From CAZZKF01 sp964654995 (GTDB taxonomy: Bacteria; Pseudomonadota; Alphaproteobacteria; CAZZKF01), in NCBI GenBank assembly GCA_964654995.1, contig CAZZKF010000002.1:57361-121360 (forward strand): a stretch of DNA of 64,000 nucleotides, in the 5' to 3' direction. This document shows, in pieces, positions 32,820 through 41,749 of the stretch. Below the pieces are notes generated by a model. It was not told where the DNA came from and did not search any database. It was given only the letters and a program-made list of their open reading frames with translations. Position 1 is the stretch's first letter. Every line of letters starts with the position of its first letter. The position numbers were made by a program, and so were the translations under genes.

Positions 32820-33098
32820 GTGATTAGGTCATTTCGCCACCGCGGCTTGAAGGCGCTTTATCAAGGTGAACGCACGGCCAAGGTCGCAGCGAGCCATGTC
32901 GCAAAACTCAAGCGTATCCTGACCGCACTGGACCACAGCGCCGGGCCAGAAGGCATGGACTTGCCAGGCTTCCAATTGCACCGTCTTAAAGGGAGGCTCA
33001 AAGGTCACTATGCGGTGTCGGTCTCGGGAAATTGGCGTGTGACCTTTCGCTTCAGAGATGGTCATGCGGTTGATGTGGACTATCTCGACTATCATTAA
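32820..33098 (+). CDS. higB: HigB-like toxin (RelE/ParE superfamily)
   Basis: A 92-residue type II toxin. The N-terminus MIRSFRHRGLKALY and the C-terminal NWRVTFRFRDGHAVDVDYLDYH match HigB mRNA interferases, which cut mRNA on the ribosome. GTG 32820 is the right start by homology, yet there is no room for a ribosome binding site because the promoter -10 ends at 32813; leaderless initiation is likely. The antitoxin gene follows after 15 bp. Confidence 0.92.
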   Translation: MIRSFRHRGLKALYQGERTAKVAASHVAKLKRILTALDHSAGPEGMDLPGFQLHRLKGRLKGHYAVSVSGNWRVTFRFRDGHAVDVDYLDYH

Positions 33099-33113
33099 GG
33101 AGGGCCTGAAACG

Positions 33114-33398
33114 GTGATGAAAAACCCTGTGCATCCCGGCGCCATCGTTCGGGAGGAATGCCTTAAGCCTTTGAATCTGTCGATCACCGAGGCCGCCAAT
33201 CGCCTCGGTGTCGGCCGGCAGGCGCTGTCTAAGCTCGTCAACGAGAAGGCGTCCGTTTCCATCGAGATGGCCTATCGGCTCTCCAAGGCGTTCGGCTCGA
33301 CCCCGGAGACCTGGCTCGGCATGCAGTTGGCTTACGACCTCGCCCAATCGCGTGACCTCGAGCGCAAGATCAAGGTCAAACGGATCAAGGCGGCGTGA
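33114..33398 (+). CDS. higA: HigA-like antitoxin (XRE-type helix-turn-helix)
   Basis: A 94-residue (or 93 from ATG 33117) antitoxin with HPGAIVREE at the start, then an XRE helix-turn-helix (SITEAANRLGVGRQALSKLVN) and the family end (PETWLGMQLAYDLAQ). It neutralises HigB and represses the operon by binding the promoter palindrome at 32792-32805. A strong AAGGAGG (33098-33104) overlaps the higB stop region and gives the antitoxin a much better ribosome binding site than the toxin, as expected for a balanced pair. Confidence 0.93.
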   Translation: MMKNPVHPGAIVREECLKPLNLSITEAANRLGVGRQALSKLVNEKASVSIEMAYRLSKAFGSTPETWLGMQLAYDLAQSRDLERKIKVKRIKAA

Positions 33399-33847
33399 TG
33401 ACGGTTCCCACCACTTGCCCCGTTTGTTGAAGTGCGGGCCCGCGGAATGCCGGCGGCGGCGCCGTTATATGATAAATCAGTCTTTTGTGGTATTTTCGTC
33501 GTGCGCCCGTCGGGATGCGGGCCATATTTGTGAGGAAACAGACGCACGCCGGCAGGGCTTGGGCGCCGTATCCGGCGGTTTTGAACTGGCAATGGCACAA
33601 ACGCAACGGTAATCTGTTGCCCAAAATAATTCCAAAGACCAAGAACAGGTTGGTAGCGGGGAGGACAGACACTAGCGACAACCGAATCCAGGACGTCCGT
33701 GTCTGGCAACCGTGATCGACGGATCGCGGTGATGTCGGCATACGGGATGGATAACAGACGCCTTCGCGAAACAAGGCGCATTCCGGCTTCACGATCATCA
33801 CAACTCTCGCCACCCAAAAGCCGAGAGACACGAAAGGGAGGGACCCC
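33399..33847. other. Long intergenic region before the TonB receptor
   Basis: 449 bp without a convincing gene. It contains the second palindrome copy (33470-33479) and two hairpins close to the receptor start: CGCCTT (33759-33764) with AAGGCG (33773-33778), and CTCTCG (33804-33809) with CGAGAG (33822-33827). They suggest a structured leader for the receptor mRNA. Open frames here, on either strand, resemble nothing I know. Confidence 0.5.
33470..33479. promoter_or_regulatory. Palindrome TGATAAATCA, right copy of a diverged direct repeat
   Basis: Counterpart of 32668-32677 inside the 23-bp element 33464-33486. Together the two copies flank the higBA pair. It lies about 370 bp upstream of the TonB receptor start. 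Confidence 0.5.
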
Positions 33848-36271
33848 ATGCCATCGAAATCAGTGCGTATGCCAAAAGTTGCAGGCCTTCTGGCAGCGAC
33901 CGTCTTGTATGGACTCATCTTGCCCTCTTGGGCCCAGGAAACGGCCAACGGGAGCGCCGAGGAGGATGCGTTCGGGCTTGAGGAAATTGTGGTCACCGCG
34001 CGCAAACGCGAGGAGAGCCTTCAGCGCACGCCGATTTCGATCACCGCTTTTACCGGGGCGAGCCTCGAGGAACAGAACATCACCAATGTCTCTCAGATCG
34101 CCGAAGCGACACCAAATCTGATTTTCGATGCCGGCGCGCCGATTTCCGGGACCAGCTCGGCGGCCTCCGTCTACATCCGCGGCATCGGTCAGATCGACTT
34201 CACGCTGACCACCGAGCCCGGAGTCGGCATCTATGTCGACGGCGTCTATCTGTCGCAGTCGATCGGCGGGGTGCTCGATCTCCTGGACATCGAGCGCATC
34301 GAGGTCCTGCGCGGGCCCCAGGGCACGCTGTTCGGCCGCAACACCATTGGCGGCGCCATCAACATCACCTCGAAGCTGCCGGATGAGGAATTCACCGGCA
34401 ATATTTCGGTAACCGCCGGGCGGTTTTCGCGGATCGACACCAAGGTCAACGTCAATGTGCCTCTGACCGACCAGCTGTTCGTCAAGGTCTCGGCCGTGAC
34501 CCTGCGTCGCGACGGCTTTGTCGACGCCCCCAATCAGAAAGGCAAGCTGGGCGACGATGACCGGCAGGCGATCCGGGCCGCAGTGCGCTGGGTACCGACC
34601 GACAATTTCGAAGCCAATCTGTTCGCCGACTATTCCCGCGAACGCGAAATCGGCGCCCCGATCGTGCTGGTCGGCGAATTCACCGGCCTGCCTTTCCCGC
34701 CGCCGCCCTTGCCGCCGAGCTTTGCCCAGCTCCACAACATTCTGGTGGCCACCGGACCTTTGGCCGGACAAGCCTTTTTCGGCCCCGATGATGTCACCAA
34801 CATCAAGGGCCGGCTGGTGAACACCAGCGACGTCGACCTTGCATCCGAAAGCGACATCTGGGGCCTCGGTCTGGTGCTTAATTGGGATCTCGGCTGGATG
34901 AGTGTGAAATCGATCACCTCGTTTCGCAACATGGATGCGCGCACCGGCCGTGACCAGGACGCCACGCCGCTGATCATCGGCCAGCAGTTCGACACCTTCA
35001 ACGTCGATCAGTTCAGCGAGGAATTGCAGTTCACCGGCGGCGGCTTTGATGGCCGGCTCAACTGGATCCTCGGCCTCTATCACTTCACCGAGGACGGCAT
35101 CAACATCGACGACGTCGAATTTACCCCGGTGCACATCATCTCGGGCGCTGTCATCGACAACCGCAGCTCGGCGATCTTTGGCCAGTTTACCTACGACGTG
35201 CTTGAGGATCTGAGCCTGACCGCAGGTTTCCGCTTCACCGACGAGCGCAAGAAGCTGATCATCGACGACCGTTTGCAATTCGTGCTCGATTCCAAATTCG
35301 TCAGCGCCAACACACCCTTCCCGCCCGGGCCGCCAGTGTTGCCGCTCTCAGACGCCGACGGCAATTTCGTCGCGCCTCTGTTCGGGCTTTTGGGTGTCGG
35401 CGAGCCGGACCCCAACAACCCCGGCCAGTTCGGCCCCACCCGGGTGTTGCCGGAAGGCACCTCGGTCCTCAACATCAGCGAGACCACGCCCTATGTCAGC
35501 CTCGCCTACCAGTGGAACGAGGACCTGATGACCTATTTTTCCTACTCCAAGGGCTTCAAGTCCGGGGGCTTTACCCAGCGCGTGTTCCCGCCCAAGACCG
35601 GGGTTCCGTCGTTTCAACCGGAATTCGCCCGGGTCATCGAGGCGGGCTTCAAATGGTCGGGATTCGACAACCGCCTGCGGTTCAACGGCTCGGCCTTCCG
35701 TACCAAATATGATGACCTGCAGATTCAGGTGAACGACGGCATCGCCCCGGTGACCAAGAACGCGGCGGCCGCCCGCATCCGCGGCTTCGAGCTGGAATTG
35801 TCAGCGGTGCCGGCCCCCGGCCTGGTGATCAACGGCGGCATCGGCTTTCTCGATGCCAACTATACTGCGCTTGATCCGCGCGTGGCCCTGGCTACGGACA
35901 TCCGTGCGATCACGCTCGATTCCAAACTGCCGAACGCACCAAAGTGGCAGTTGAACGGATCGGTCGCCTATACGCACATGCTCGCCAACAATGCCCAGAT
36001 CGTGAGCCGGTTCGACGTGTCCTACCGCTCGCTCACCTTCAACGATGCGCTCAACTTTCCCGAGATCGCGCAGCCCGGGTACGCGCTGGTCAACGCCGGC
36101 CTGACCTATGTCTCGCCAGAGGAGCGCTGGAACGCGACCTTCTTCGTGCGCAATCTGACCGACAAACGCTATATCATCTCGGGTTTCGCCAACGCGCTCA
36201 CGCAGGGCACCGCGGACGCCATCATCGGCCGGCCTCGTACCTGGGCGTTCAGGCTGGGCTACGCCTTCTAG
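33848..36271 (+). CDS. TonB-dependent outer-membrane receptor
   Basis: An 807-residue receptor. A signal peptide (cleavage near SWAQE, about residue 30) is followed by the TonB box EEIVVTARKREE, a plug domain (NVSQIAEATPNL, RGIGQIDFT, then IERIEVLRGPQGTLFGRNTIGG) and a beta-barrel that ends with the aromatic residue in RLGYAF. It uses TonB-ExbBD energy to import a ligand across the outer membrane. The plug sequence is of the kind common in sphingomonad-like receptors for aromatic or other carbon sources, not a diagnostic siderophore type. ATG 33848 has GGGAGGG just before it. The UbiD-type decarboxylase follows in the same direction. Confidence 0.95.
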   Translation: MPSKSVRMPKVAGLLAATVLYGLILPSWAQETANGSAEEDAFGLEEIVVTARKREESLQRTPISITAFTGASLEEQNITNVSQIAEATPNLIFDAGAPISGTSSAASVYIRGIGQIDFTLTTEPGVGIYVDGVYLSQSIGGVLDLLDIERIEVLRGPQGTLFGRNTIGGAINITSKLPDEEFTGNISVTAGRFSRIDTKVNVNVPLTDQLFVKVSAVTLRRDGFVDAPNQKGKLGDDDRQAIRAAVRWVPTDNFEANLFADYSREREIGAPIVLVGEFTGLPFPPPPLPPSFAQLHNILVATGPLAGQAFFGPDDVTNIKGRLVNTSDVDLASESDIWGLGLVLNWDLGWMSVKSITSFRNMDARTGRDQDATPLIIGQQFDTFNVDQFSEELQFTGGGFDGRLNWILGLYHFTEDGINIDDVEFTPVHIISGAVIDNRSSAIFGQFTYDVLEDLSLTAGFRFTDERKKLIIDDRLQFVLDSKFVSANTPFPPGPPVLPLSDADGNFVAPLFGLLGVGEPDPNNPGQFGPTRVLPEGTSVLNISETTPYVSLAYQWNEDLMTYFSYSKGFKSGGFTQRVFPPKTGVPSFQPEFARVIEAGFKWSGFDNRLRFNGSAFRTKYDDLQIQVNDGIAPVTKNAAAARIRGFELELSAVPAPGLVINGGIGFLDANYTALDPRVALATDIRAITLDSKLPNAPKWQLNGSVAYTHMLANNAQIVSRFDVSYRSLTFNDALNFPEIAQPGYALVNAGLTYVSPEERWNATFFVRNLTDKRYIISGFANALTQGTADAIIGRPRTWAFRLGYAF

Positions 36272-36304
36272 GACGGGGCGCATCGCGCATGCTCCGAGCA
36301 GAAA

Positions 36305-36328
36305 CGCCGGGTCCGGCTTGACCCGGCG
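36305..36328. terminator. GC-rich hairpin between receptor and ubiD genes
   Basis: Perfect 9-bp stem CGCCGGGTC (36305-36313) and GACCCGGCG (36320-36328), loop of 6, 34 bp after the TonB receptor stop. There is no T run, so it may slow or partly end transcription or protect the receptor mRNA rather than act as a full terminator. Confidence 0.45.
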
Positions 36329-36387
36329 GCGCGCTGCCATCACCCTGCACCAAGCTGATGGCAAACCAGCCGGCAAGAGGTACCGCC

Positions 36388-37773
36388 ATGTCCGACAGTC
36401 CGCTTTCCGATCTCGGTGCAATCATCGACGCACTCGACCATATGGGCCGGCTGATCCGGGTCACATCCGAGGTCGATCCGGTCCACGATCTGGCCGGCAT
36501 TGCCGCCCGTTTCGAGGGCGGGCCGGCAGCGGTGTTGTTCGAAAAGGTCAAGGGCCGGGCACACCCGGTGTTCACCGGGCTCTACTGGTCGCGCGAGCTG
36601 CTGGGTGCGTTGATGGGCCAGGATCCGCTGGCTCTGCCGCAGGTCATTTCCGGTTATATCCACAAATGGCGCCAGAACCCGATGCCACCGGTGGTCGTCG
36701 ATTCGGGGCCGGTTCTGGACGTCAGCGAATCGCAGGTCGACCTCTCCCGACTGCCGATTCCGACGCATGCGCTCGAAGACGGCGGCCCCTACTTCGACGC
36801 CGCGGTGGTCATCGCCCGCGATCCCGAAACCGGTGTGCGCAACGCGTCGATCCAGCGGTTCATGGTTGTCGACAAGCAGACCCTTCACGTCAATATCGAC
36901 GCCGGCCGCCATCTCGAGCTCTATCTCGAAAAGGCCCGCACCAGGGGACAAAGCCTGTTCTTCACGCTGAACGCCGGGGTCGGCCCGGGGCTGCATTTTG
37001 CGGCGTCCACACCGGCCGAAGCGGCCCCCGCGGAGGCAGACGAACTGGGCATCGCCAGCGAATTCGAAGGCGCGCCGCTCAAACTGGTGCCCGGCACCGT
37101 TTCGAACGTCGAGATGGTGGCGAATGCGATGTACGCGCTGGAATGCGAGATAATCCCCGGCGAGCTTGGCGAAGAAGGCCCGTTTGCCGAGGTCACCGGC
37201 TATTACGCCAGGCGCGCGCCGCGCCCGGTGGTGCATGTCCGCGCCATCCACCGGCGCGCCAATCCGGTCTTTCACACCATCCTTTCCGGCATCGAGGTAT
37301 GGAACTCGGTTGGTCTCCTGGGTGAAGCCAATGTCCTGGCATTGGTCCAGCAGCAGGTCCCGGGCGTGCACGACGTTTATTTCAGCCACGGCGGCGGCGG
37401 TTTCTATCACGCCATCGTGCAGATCAAACAACCGCGCGCCGGCTGGTCCAAGCAGGCGATCATGGCCACATTTGCCGCCTTCCCGCCCTTGAAGATGGTG
37501 ACGGTGGTTGACGACGACGTCGATATCCGCAACCCATCCGACGTTGAATGGGCGATGGCCACGCGGTTTGATCCGCGCACCGGGATTGTCGTCATCGATC
37601 AGGTGTTCGGACACGGCCTCAACCCCGGCTTCCCCGATTATCTGGGCGCCAAGGTGGGCTTCGATGCCACCCAGCCCTATCCGCCGCGATACGAATACAA
37701 GCGGGCGGCCTACAAGAAGATGTCGCTCGACGGCCTCGAGATCGTCCATCCCGAGACCAAGCCCAGGCGGTGA
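36388..37773 (+). CDS. UbiD-family (prFMN-dependent) decarboxylase
   Basis: A 461-residue member of the UbiD family of reversible decarboxylases using prenylated FMN. Typical segments are the central DAAVVIARDPETG, RFMVVDKQTL, NIDAGRHL, the E-rich GEEGPFAEVTGYY and the C-terminal DDDVDIRNPSDVEWAMATR, where the glutamates and arginine form the active site. The substrate is likely an aromatic or alpha,beta-unsaturated acid. ATG 36388 has AAGAGG upstream and is preferred to ATG 36358. It follows the TonB receptor, which may import the substrate (inference). No ubiX flavin prenyltransferase gene is in the window. Confidence 0.93.
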   Translation: MSDSPLSDLGAIIDALDHMGRLIRVTSEVDPVHDLAGIAARFEGGPAAVLFEKVKGRAHPVFTGLYWSRELLGALMGQDPLALPQVISGYIHKWRQNPMPPVVVDSGPVLDVSESQVDLSRLPIPTHALEDGGPYFDAAVVIARDPETGVRNASIQRFMVVDKQTLHVNIDAGRHLELYLEKARTRGQSLFFTLNAGVGPGLHFAASTPAEAAPAEADELGIASEFEGAPLKLVPGTVSNVEMVANAMYALECEIIPGELGEEGPFAEVTGYYARRAPRPVVHVRAIHRRANPVFHTILSGIEVWNSVGLLGEANVLALVQQQVPGVHDVYFSHGGGGFYHAIVQIKQPRAGWSKQAIMATFAAFPPLKMVTVVDDDVDIRNPSDVEWAMATRFDPRTGIVVIDQVFGHGLNPGFPDYLGAKVGFDATQPYPPRYEYKRAAYKKMSLDGLEIVHPETKPRR

Positions 37774-37790
37774 GCCGGGCAGATGCGTAC

Positions 37791-39164
37791 CTACAGCAGA
37801 CCGTAGACGAAGACCGCGGCGATGCCGGCCGGCGCGACATAGCGGATGAGAATCTGCCAGATTTGAAACCGCCAGTCATCCGCCGGCCAGCCCAGTTCCT
37901 CGGCAACGGCATCGCGGGTCATCCGCCAGCCGGCAAAGATTGCGATCAGGATGCCGCCCAGCGGCAGAAGAACTGCGGTGATCAGCCGGTCGACCAGCAG
38001 GAACACGGTCTGCCCTTCGAGCCCGGGGAGAAATGCCAGCGGGTGAACGTCTTTCCACAGACTGAACGAAAACAGCGTGCCGAGCCCCAGAACCCAGGCC
38101 GCCGCGCCGGCGGCAACCGCCGAATAGGTGCGGCGCACGCCGCGATGCTCCTCGGCCCAGGAGACAATCGGCTCGAGCACCGCAATCGACGAGGTCAGCG
38201 TCGCGATCACGAGGAGCACGAAAAACAGGGTGCCGAGCACCTGGCCCCCGGGCATCGCGCCCAAAGCGTAGGGAAAGATGATGAAGGCCAGGCCCGGCCC
38301 CTCGGCCGGGTCGAAGCCGACGCCGAAGACCACCGGAAAGATCGCGAGCCCGGCCATCAACGCCACTGCGGCATCGACCAGAGCGATCACCGCCGCCGCC
38401 CGGACGATAGAAATCCCGCGTGGCAGATAGGCGCCATAAGTCATCATCACGCCGGACGCGATGCCGACCGACAGAAACGCCTGACCAAGCGCCTTGAGGA
38501 TCACCTGCCCGTCGACGGCGGAAAAGTCGGGAGCCAGCAGAAACCTGAGCCCGCGCACCGCATCGCCGGCGATCAGGGCATAGATGACCAGGATCAACAA
38601 TAATGCGAACAGCGCCGGCATCAGCCATTTGACGGTGCGCTCGATGCCGGCGTGAATGCCGCGGGCGATGATCCACACGGTGACCGCCAGATAGCCGGCG
38701 TTCCAGGCCATCAGGCGGATCGGATCGGCCAGCATGTCGGTGAACATGCGATCGGCGGCCTGTGGTGTAATGCCAATGAGCGCACCGCTGGCTGCCTTGG
38801 GAACATAGGCCAGCGACCAGGTCGCGACCGCCCCGAAGAAGCTGAGCACCAGAAAGGCCACCGCCATGCCCAGCCAGCCGAGCCCGACCCAGGCGCGGCC
38901 GGTGCCGAACTCCTGGGCCAGACGGCGCATGGCACCCACCGGGCTGCGATGGCCGCGCCGGCCGATCATCAATTCGGCGGCGAGAACCGGGATCACCACC
39001 GCGCAGACGGCCAGCAGATAGATCAGAACGAAGGCGCCGCCGCCGTTCTCACCAACCATGTAGGGGAATTTCCAGATGTTCCCGAGACCGACGGCACCGC
39101 CGATGGCAGCCAGCAGAAAGGCCGCGCGTGACGACCAGTTTTCATGCACCGGGCCATTGGCCAT
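37791..39164 (-). CDS. Sodium-dependent transporter (NSS/SNF family)
   Basis: A 457-residue inner-membrane symporter with about 11-12 helices. It shows the family signature in helix 1, AAIGGAVGLGNIWKFPY, followed by GGGAFVLIYL and AELMIGRRG. The bacterial NSS family imports amino acids or related small molecules with sodium. The gene converges on the ubiD gene with 17 bp between them and starts at ATG 39164. The substrate cannot be told from sequence here. Confidence 0.94.
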   Translation of the reverse strand: MANGPVHENWSSRAAFLLAAIGGAVGLGNIWKFPYMVGENGGGAFVLIYLLAVCAVVIPVLAAELMIGRRGHRSPVGAMRRLAQEFGTGRAWVGLGWLGMAVAFLVLSFFGAVATWSLAYVPKAASGALIGITPQAADRMFTDMLADPIRLMAWNAGYLAVTVWIIARGIHAGIERTVKWLMPALFALLLILVIYALIAGDAVRGLRFLLAPDFSAVDGQVILKALGQAFLSVGIASGVMMTYGAYLPRGISIVRAAAVIALVDAAVALMAGLAIFPVVFGVGFDPAEGPGLAFIIFPYALGAMPGGQVLGTLFFVLLVIATLTSSIAVLEPIVSWAEEHRGVRRTYSAVAAGAAAWVLGLGTLFSFSLWKDVHPLAFLPGLEGQTVFLLVDRLITAVLLPLGGILIAIFAGWRMTRDAVAEELGWPADDWRFQIWQILIRYVAPAGIAAVFVYGLL

Positions 39165-39503
39165 AGGTGAGTTCCTCCCCCGATTCGTGTGTTTTTGTCT
39201 GCCCGGCTGCGAACAAGATCACATTGGCAAAGGGCTCGGCAAGGGAAATCCGGGAGGTGTGCACATGGAAGCGGTGCGAGACGGGCATCCCGTCATCGGC
39301 CCGGCCGGAATCGAATGTGCCCTGACGGGGGGGACGGGTCAGGGCACATTCATTCCACAATCTGGGGGGTGGAAGCGGACTGACCCTAGCGCGATGAATC
39401 GCGCTCCGCCTTGACGCAGATCAAGCCACCATTCTTTTTTGCCCGCCCTCGCAGCGAGCGGGGTGCCGAACATCCAACATTTCTTGATCGGGGGCGCCGC
39501 CGG
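39165..39503. other. Intergenic region with large inverted repeat
   Basis: 339 bp without a gene between two leftward genes. Its main content is the strong inverted repeat at 39307-39356, listed separately. The part next to 39164 should contain the promoter of the sodium symporter, but no clear element is visible. Confidence 0.55.
39307..39356. repeat. Large inverted repeat (hairpin)
   Basis: Perfect 14-bp arms GAATGTGCCCTGAC (39313-39326) and GTCAGGGCACATTC (39338-39351) around an 11-nt G-rich loop. The stem continues for five more pairs (GGAAT / ATTCC) across one bulged C. There is no T run on either side, so it is not a normal terminator. It may be a repeat element, an operator or an mRNA stabiliser. 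Confidence 0.8.
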
Positions 39504-40517
39504 TCAACTGAAATCGATGCAGATCTTGCCGAAATGCTTGCCTTCGCCCAAGTAGCCAAGCGCCTCCTTGAGCTCCTCGAACTTGAACACGCGATCGATC
39601 ACCGGTTTCATGCGATGCAATGAGATGGCTCGGCACATCGCCTCGAAGCTGTCGCGGTGGCCGACCATCAGGCCCTGAAGGCGCACGTGTTTCATCAGGA
39701 TGAGCGTGATCGGAAATTCCGAAGCCACGCCCGAGAGCACACCGATCACGGCGATGCGCCCGTCAACACGGATGGCGCGCAGGGATTGCTCGAAGGTGCC
39801 GGCACCACCGACCTCGACGATGTGATCGGCGCCGCGCCCATCGGTAATCTCGAGAACCCTTTTGGACCAGTCGGGTATTTCGCGGTAGTTGACCAGATGG
39901 TCGGCGCCCAAGGCTCGGGCACGCTCCAGCTTCTCGTCACTGCTTGAGGTGATGATCACCTGCGCCCCCATCAGCTTGGCGAACTGCAGGGCGAACAGCG
40001 ACACGCCGCCGGTGCCCTGCACCACCACCGTATCGCCGGCCGTCACATTGCCTTCCCCAGCCAGGGCCGACCAGGCGGTCAGCGCCGCGCACGGCAGCGT
40101 CGCTGCCTCCAGGTCGCTCAGATGGTCGGGGATTCTGGCGACCCCGTCCTCGCGCAGCACCACATAGTCCCGGGCCATGCCGTCGAGCGGACTGCCCAGC
40201 GTGTGATTGAGCAGATCGGGGGCCGGTGCCCCGGAAATCCAGCGCTGATGAAACAGACCGGCGACGCGGTCGCCGACGCGGACGCGACTCACGCCTTCGC
40301 CCACTGCCGTGACTTCACCCGCCCCGTCTGACAGTGGAACCACCGGAAACTTGAGCTTCGGGTTGTAATGGCCCAGAACCATCAGCAGGTCGCGGTAATT
40401 GAGCGACGCGGCACGAACCCGCACCACCACCTCGCCGGGGCCGGCCTGCGGCTCGTCGCGGGTCACCATGACCAGATTGTCGATCCCGAATTCCTTTTGC
40501 AGCTCGAATGCTCTCAT
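39504..40517 (-). CDS. MDR-family zinc-type alcohol dehydrogenase-like oxidoreductase
   Basis: A 337-residue medium-chain dehydrogenase/reductase. It has a GroES-like N-terminal domain (ASLNYRDLLMVLGHY, GDRVAGLF) and a Rossmann domain with VVQGTGGVSLFALQFAK. Catalytic-zinc ligands of true alcohol dehydrogenases are not obvious (Asn replaces Cys in the SLNYRD segment), so it is closer to quinone oxidoreductase or enoyl reductase types. The substrate is unknown. It begins at ATG 40517 and ends 15 bp upstream of nothing else in its direction; the MFS gene lies 14 bp before its start and is likely in the same operon. Confidence 0.92.
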   Translation of the reverse strand: MRAFELQKEFGIDNLVMVTRDEPQAGPGEVVVRVRAASLNYRDLLMVLGHYNPKLKFPVVPLSDGAGEVTAVGEGVSRVRVGDRVAGLFHQRWISGAPAPDLLNHTLGSPLDGMARDYVVLREDGVARIPDHLSDLEAATLPCAALTAWSALAGEGNVTAGDTVVVQGTGGVSLFALQFAKLMGAQVIITSSSDEKLERARALGADHLVNYREIPDWSKRVLEITDGRGADHIVEVGGAGTFEQSLRAIRVDGRIAVIGVLSGVASEFPITLILMKHVRLQGLMVGHRDSFEAMCRAISLHRMKPVIDRVFKFEELKEALGYLGEGKHFGKICIDFS

Positions 40518-40531
40518 CTCTGTTCACTCCG

Positions 40532-41749
40532 TTACAATCCTGGCCCTTGCAGCCCCGGCGGCACCATCGGCGGTGGCGGCTTGATGATCGCGGCCAGCGC
40601 CAGACCGACACCGGCAAAGCCGGTCATTGCCCAGTAGGCGTAGCCGCCCCAGGCAGCATACAGCATGCCTGAGAGCGCCATCGATCCGGCAATCATCAGC
40701 CCCACCGAGACTGCCGAGTATAAGCCCTGTGCGGTCGCCGACAACTCGGTCGGAACCCGCCGGGCAATATAGAGGATCACCGCCAGATGTGCGGCAGCGA
40801 ATGTAAACGCATGCAGCAACTGCAGGACGGCAAACGTCAGCGCATTCGTGGCAACCGGCATCAGACCCCAGCGAATGATGCCGGCAGCCCCGGCCAGCAT
40901 CATCAGCCGGCGCGGACCGAGCCGCCCATGCAGACCGCCGGCGACCGCGAACAGGCAAATCTCGGCAATGACGCCCAGGGCCCACAGCATGCCGATCACA
41001 TCGTCGGCGAGGCCGAGTTCGCGCCAATAGAGCGTACCGAACGCATAATAAACGGCGTGGCTGCCCTGAACCGCGCCGGCGCTCAGTAACAGCAAAGAAA
41101 AGGGCGCTTGCGCCAGCAGCCGCCGCACCCGTGTGAGCAGACCGAGGGCGTCGCCCGTTCCCAGCGATCCGGCACCACTGGCCGGACCGGCGACGGCGGC
41201 GACCACCAGCACCGCCAATCCGGCGAGAATGAACCACAGGACGGCGCCTTCGGAACGGCCTTCGAGAAATGCTCCGGCGCCGGTGGCCGCGGCGATGAAG
41301 GTCAGCGAACCCCACAACCGGATGCGGCCGTAATGAAGCCCGCGGTCGCGGGCAATCAGGATCGTCAGATTGTCGCTCAGCGCCATGATCGGCGAAAACA
41401 CGGCGACGGCAATGATCGAGACCAGCAGGATCTGGACGAAGCCGTCGGTCAGCAGAAAGGTGGCATAGGCGAGAAAACTGGCGAGACTGAGGGCGATGAT
41501 CAGCGCCCGGCGGCGCCCGAAGCGGTCAGCGACATGGGCAAACAACGGCCCGCCGAAGGCCCGGACCACTGCCCCGATCATGAACAGGACGCCGATCTCG
41601 GCCGCATCCAGCCCCTTGAAGCGCAGCCACACCGGCCAGAACGGAAGCTGCACGCCGAGCACCAGAAACCAGCCGGCATAGAGAAACGCCAGCCGCATGA
41701 ACAGCAGCCGCTCGGCGCTGGCGCCGGCCCCGGTCGGCGAGCGGTTCAT
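40532..41749 (-). CDS. MFS transporter (phenylpropionate-permease-like)
   Basis: A 405-residue transporter with about 12 helices. The N-terminal FLYAGWFLVLGVQLPFWPVWL and the HVADRFGRRRALI loop fit the MFS_1-like family that includes HcaT-type permeases. The substrate is unknown; aromatic acids are only a family-level guess. Its ATG overlaps the stop of recX (ATGA), so recX, this gene and probably the MDR dehydrogenase form one leftward operon. Confidence 0.9.
   Translation of the reverse strand: MNRSPTGAGASAERLLFMRLAFLYAGWFLVLGVQLPFWPVWLRFKGLDAAEIGVLFMIGAVVRAFGGPLFAHVADRFGRRRALIIALSLASFLAYATFLLTDGFVQILLVSIIAVAVFSPIMALSDNLTILIARDRGLHYGRIRLWGSLTFIAAATGAGAFLEGRSEGAVLWFILAGLAVLVVAAVAGPASGAGSLGTGDALGLLTRVRRLLAQAPFSLLLLSAGAVQGSHAVYYAFGTLYWRELGLADDVIGMLWALGVIAEICLFAVAGGLHGRLGPRRLMMLAGAAGIIRWGLMPVATNALTFAVLQLLHAFTFAAAHLAVILYIARRVPTELSATAQGLYSAVSVGLMIAGSMALSGMLYAAWGGYAYWAMTGFAGVGLALAAIIKPPPPMVPPGLQGPGL

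Noticed and set aside
32662..33486. Interpreting the higBA-flanking repeats as attachment sites of an integrated element
   Set aside because: No integrase or recombinase is present and the repeats are diverged; operator sites are as likely.
33332..33817. A 161-codon minus-strand frame upstream of the TonB receptor
   Set aside because: It overlaps the higA end, has no recognisable domain or start signal and reads like non-coding DNA.
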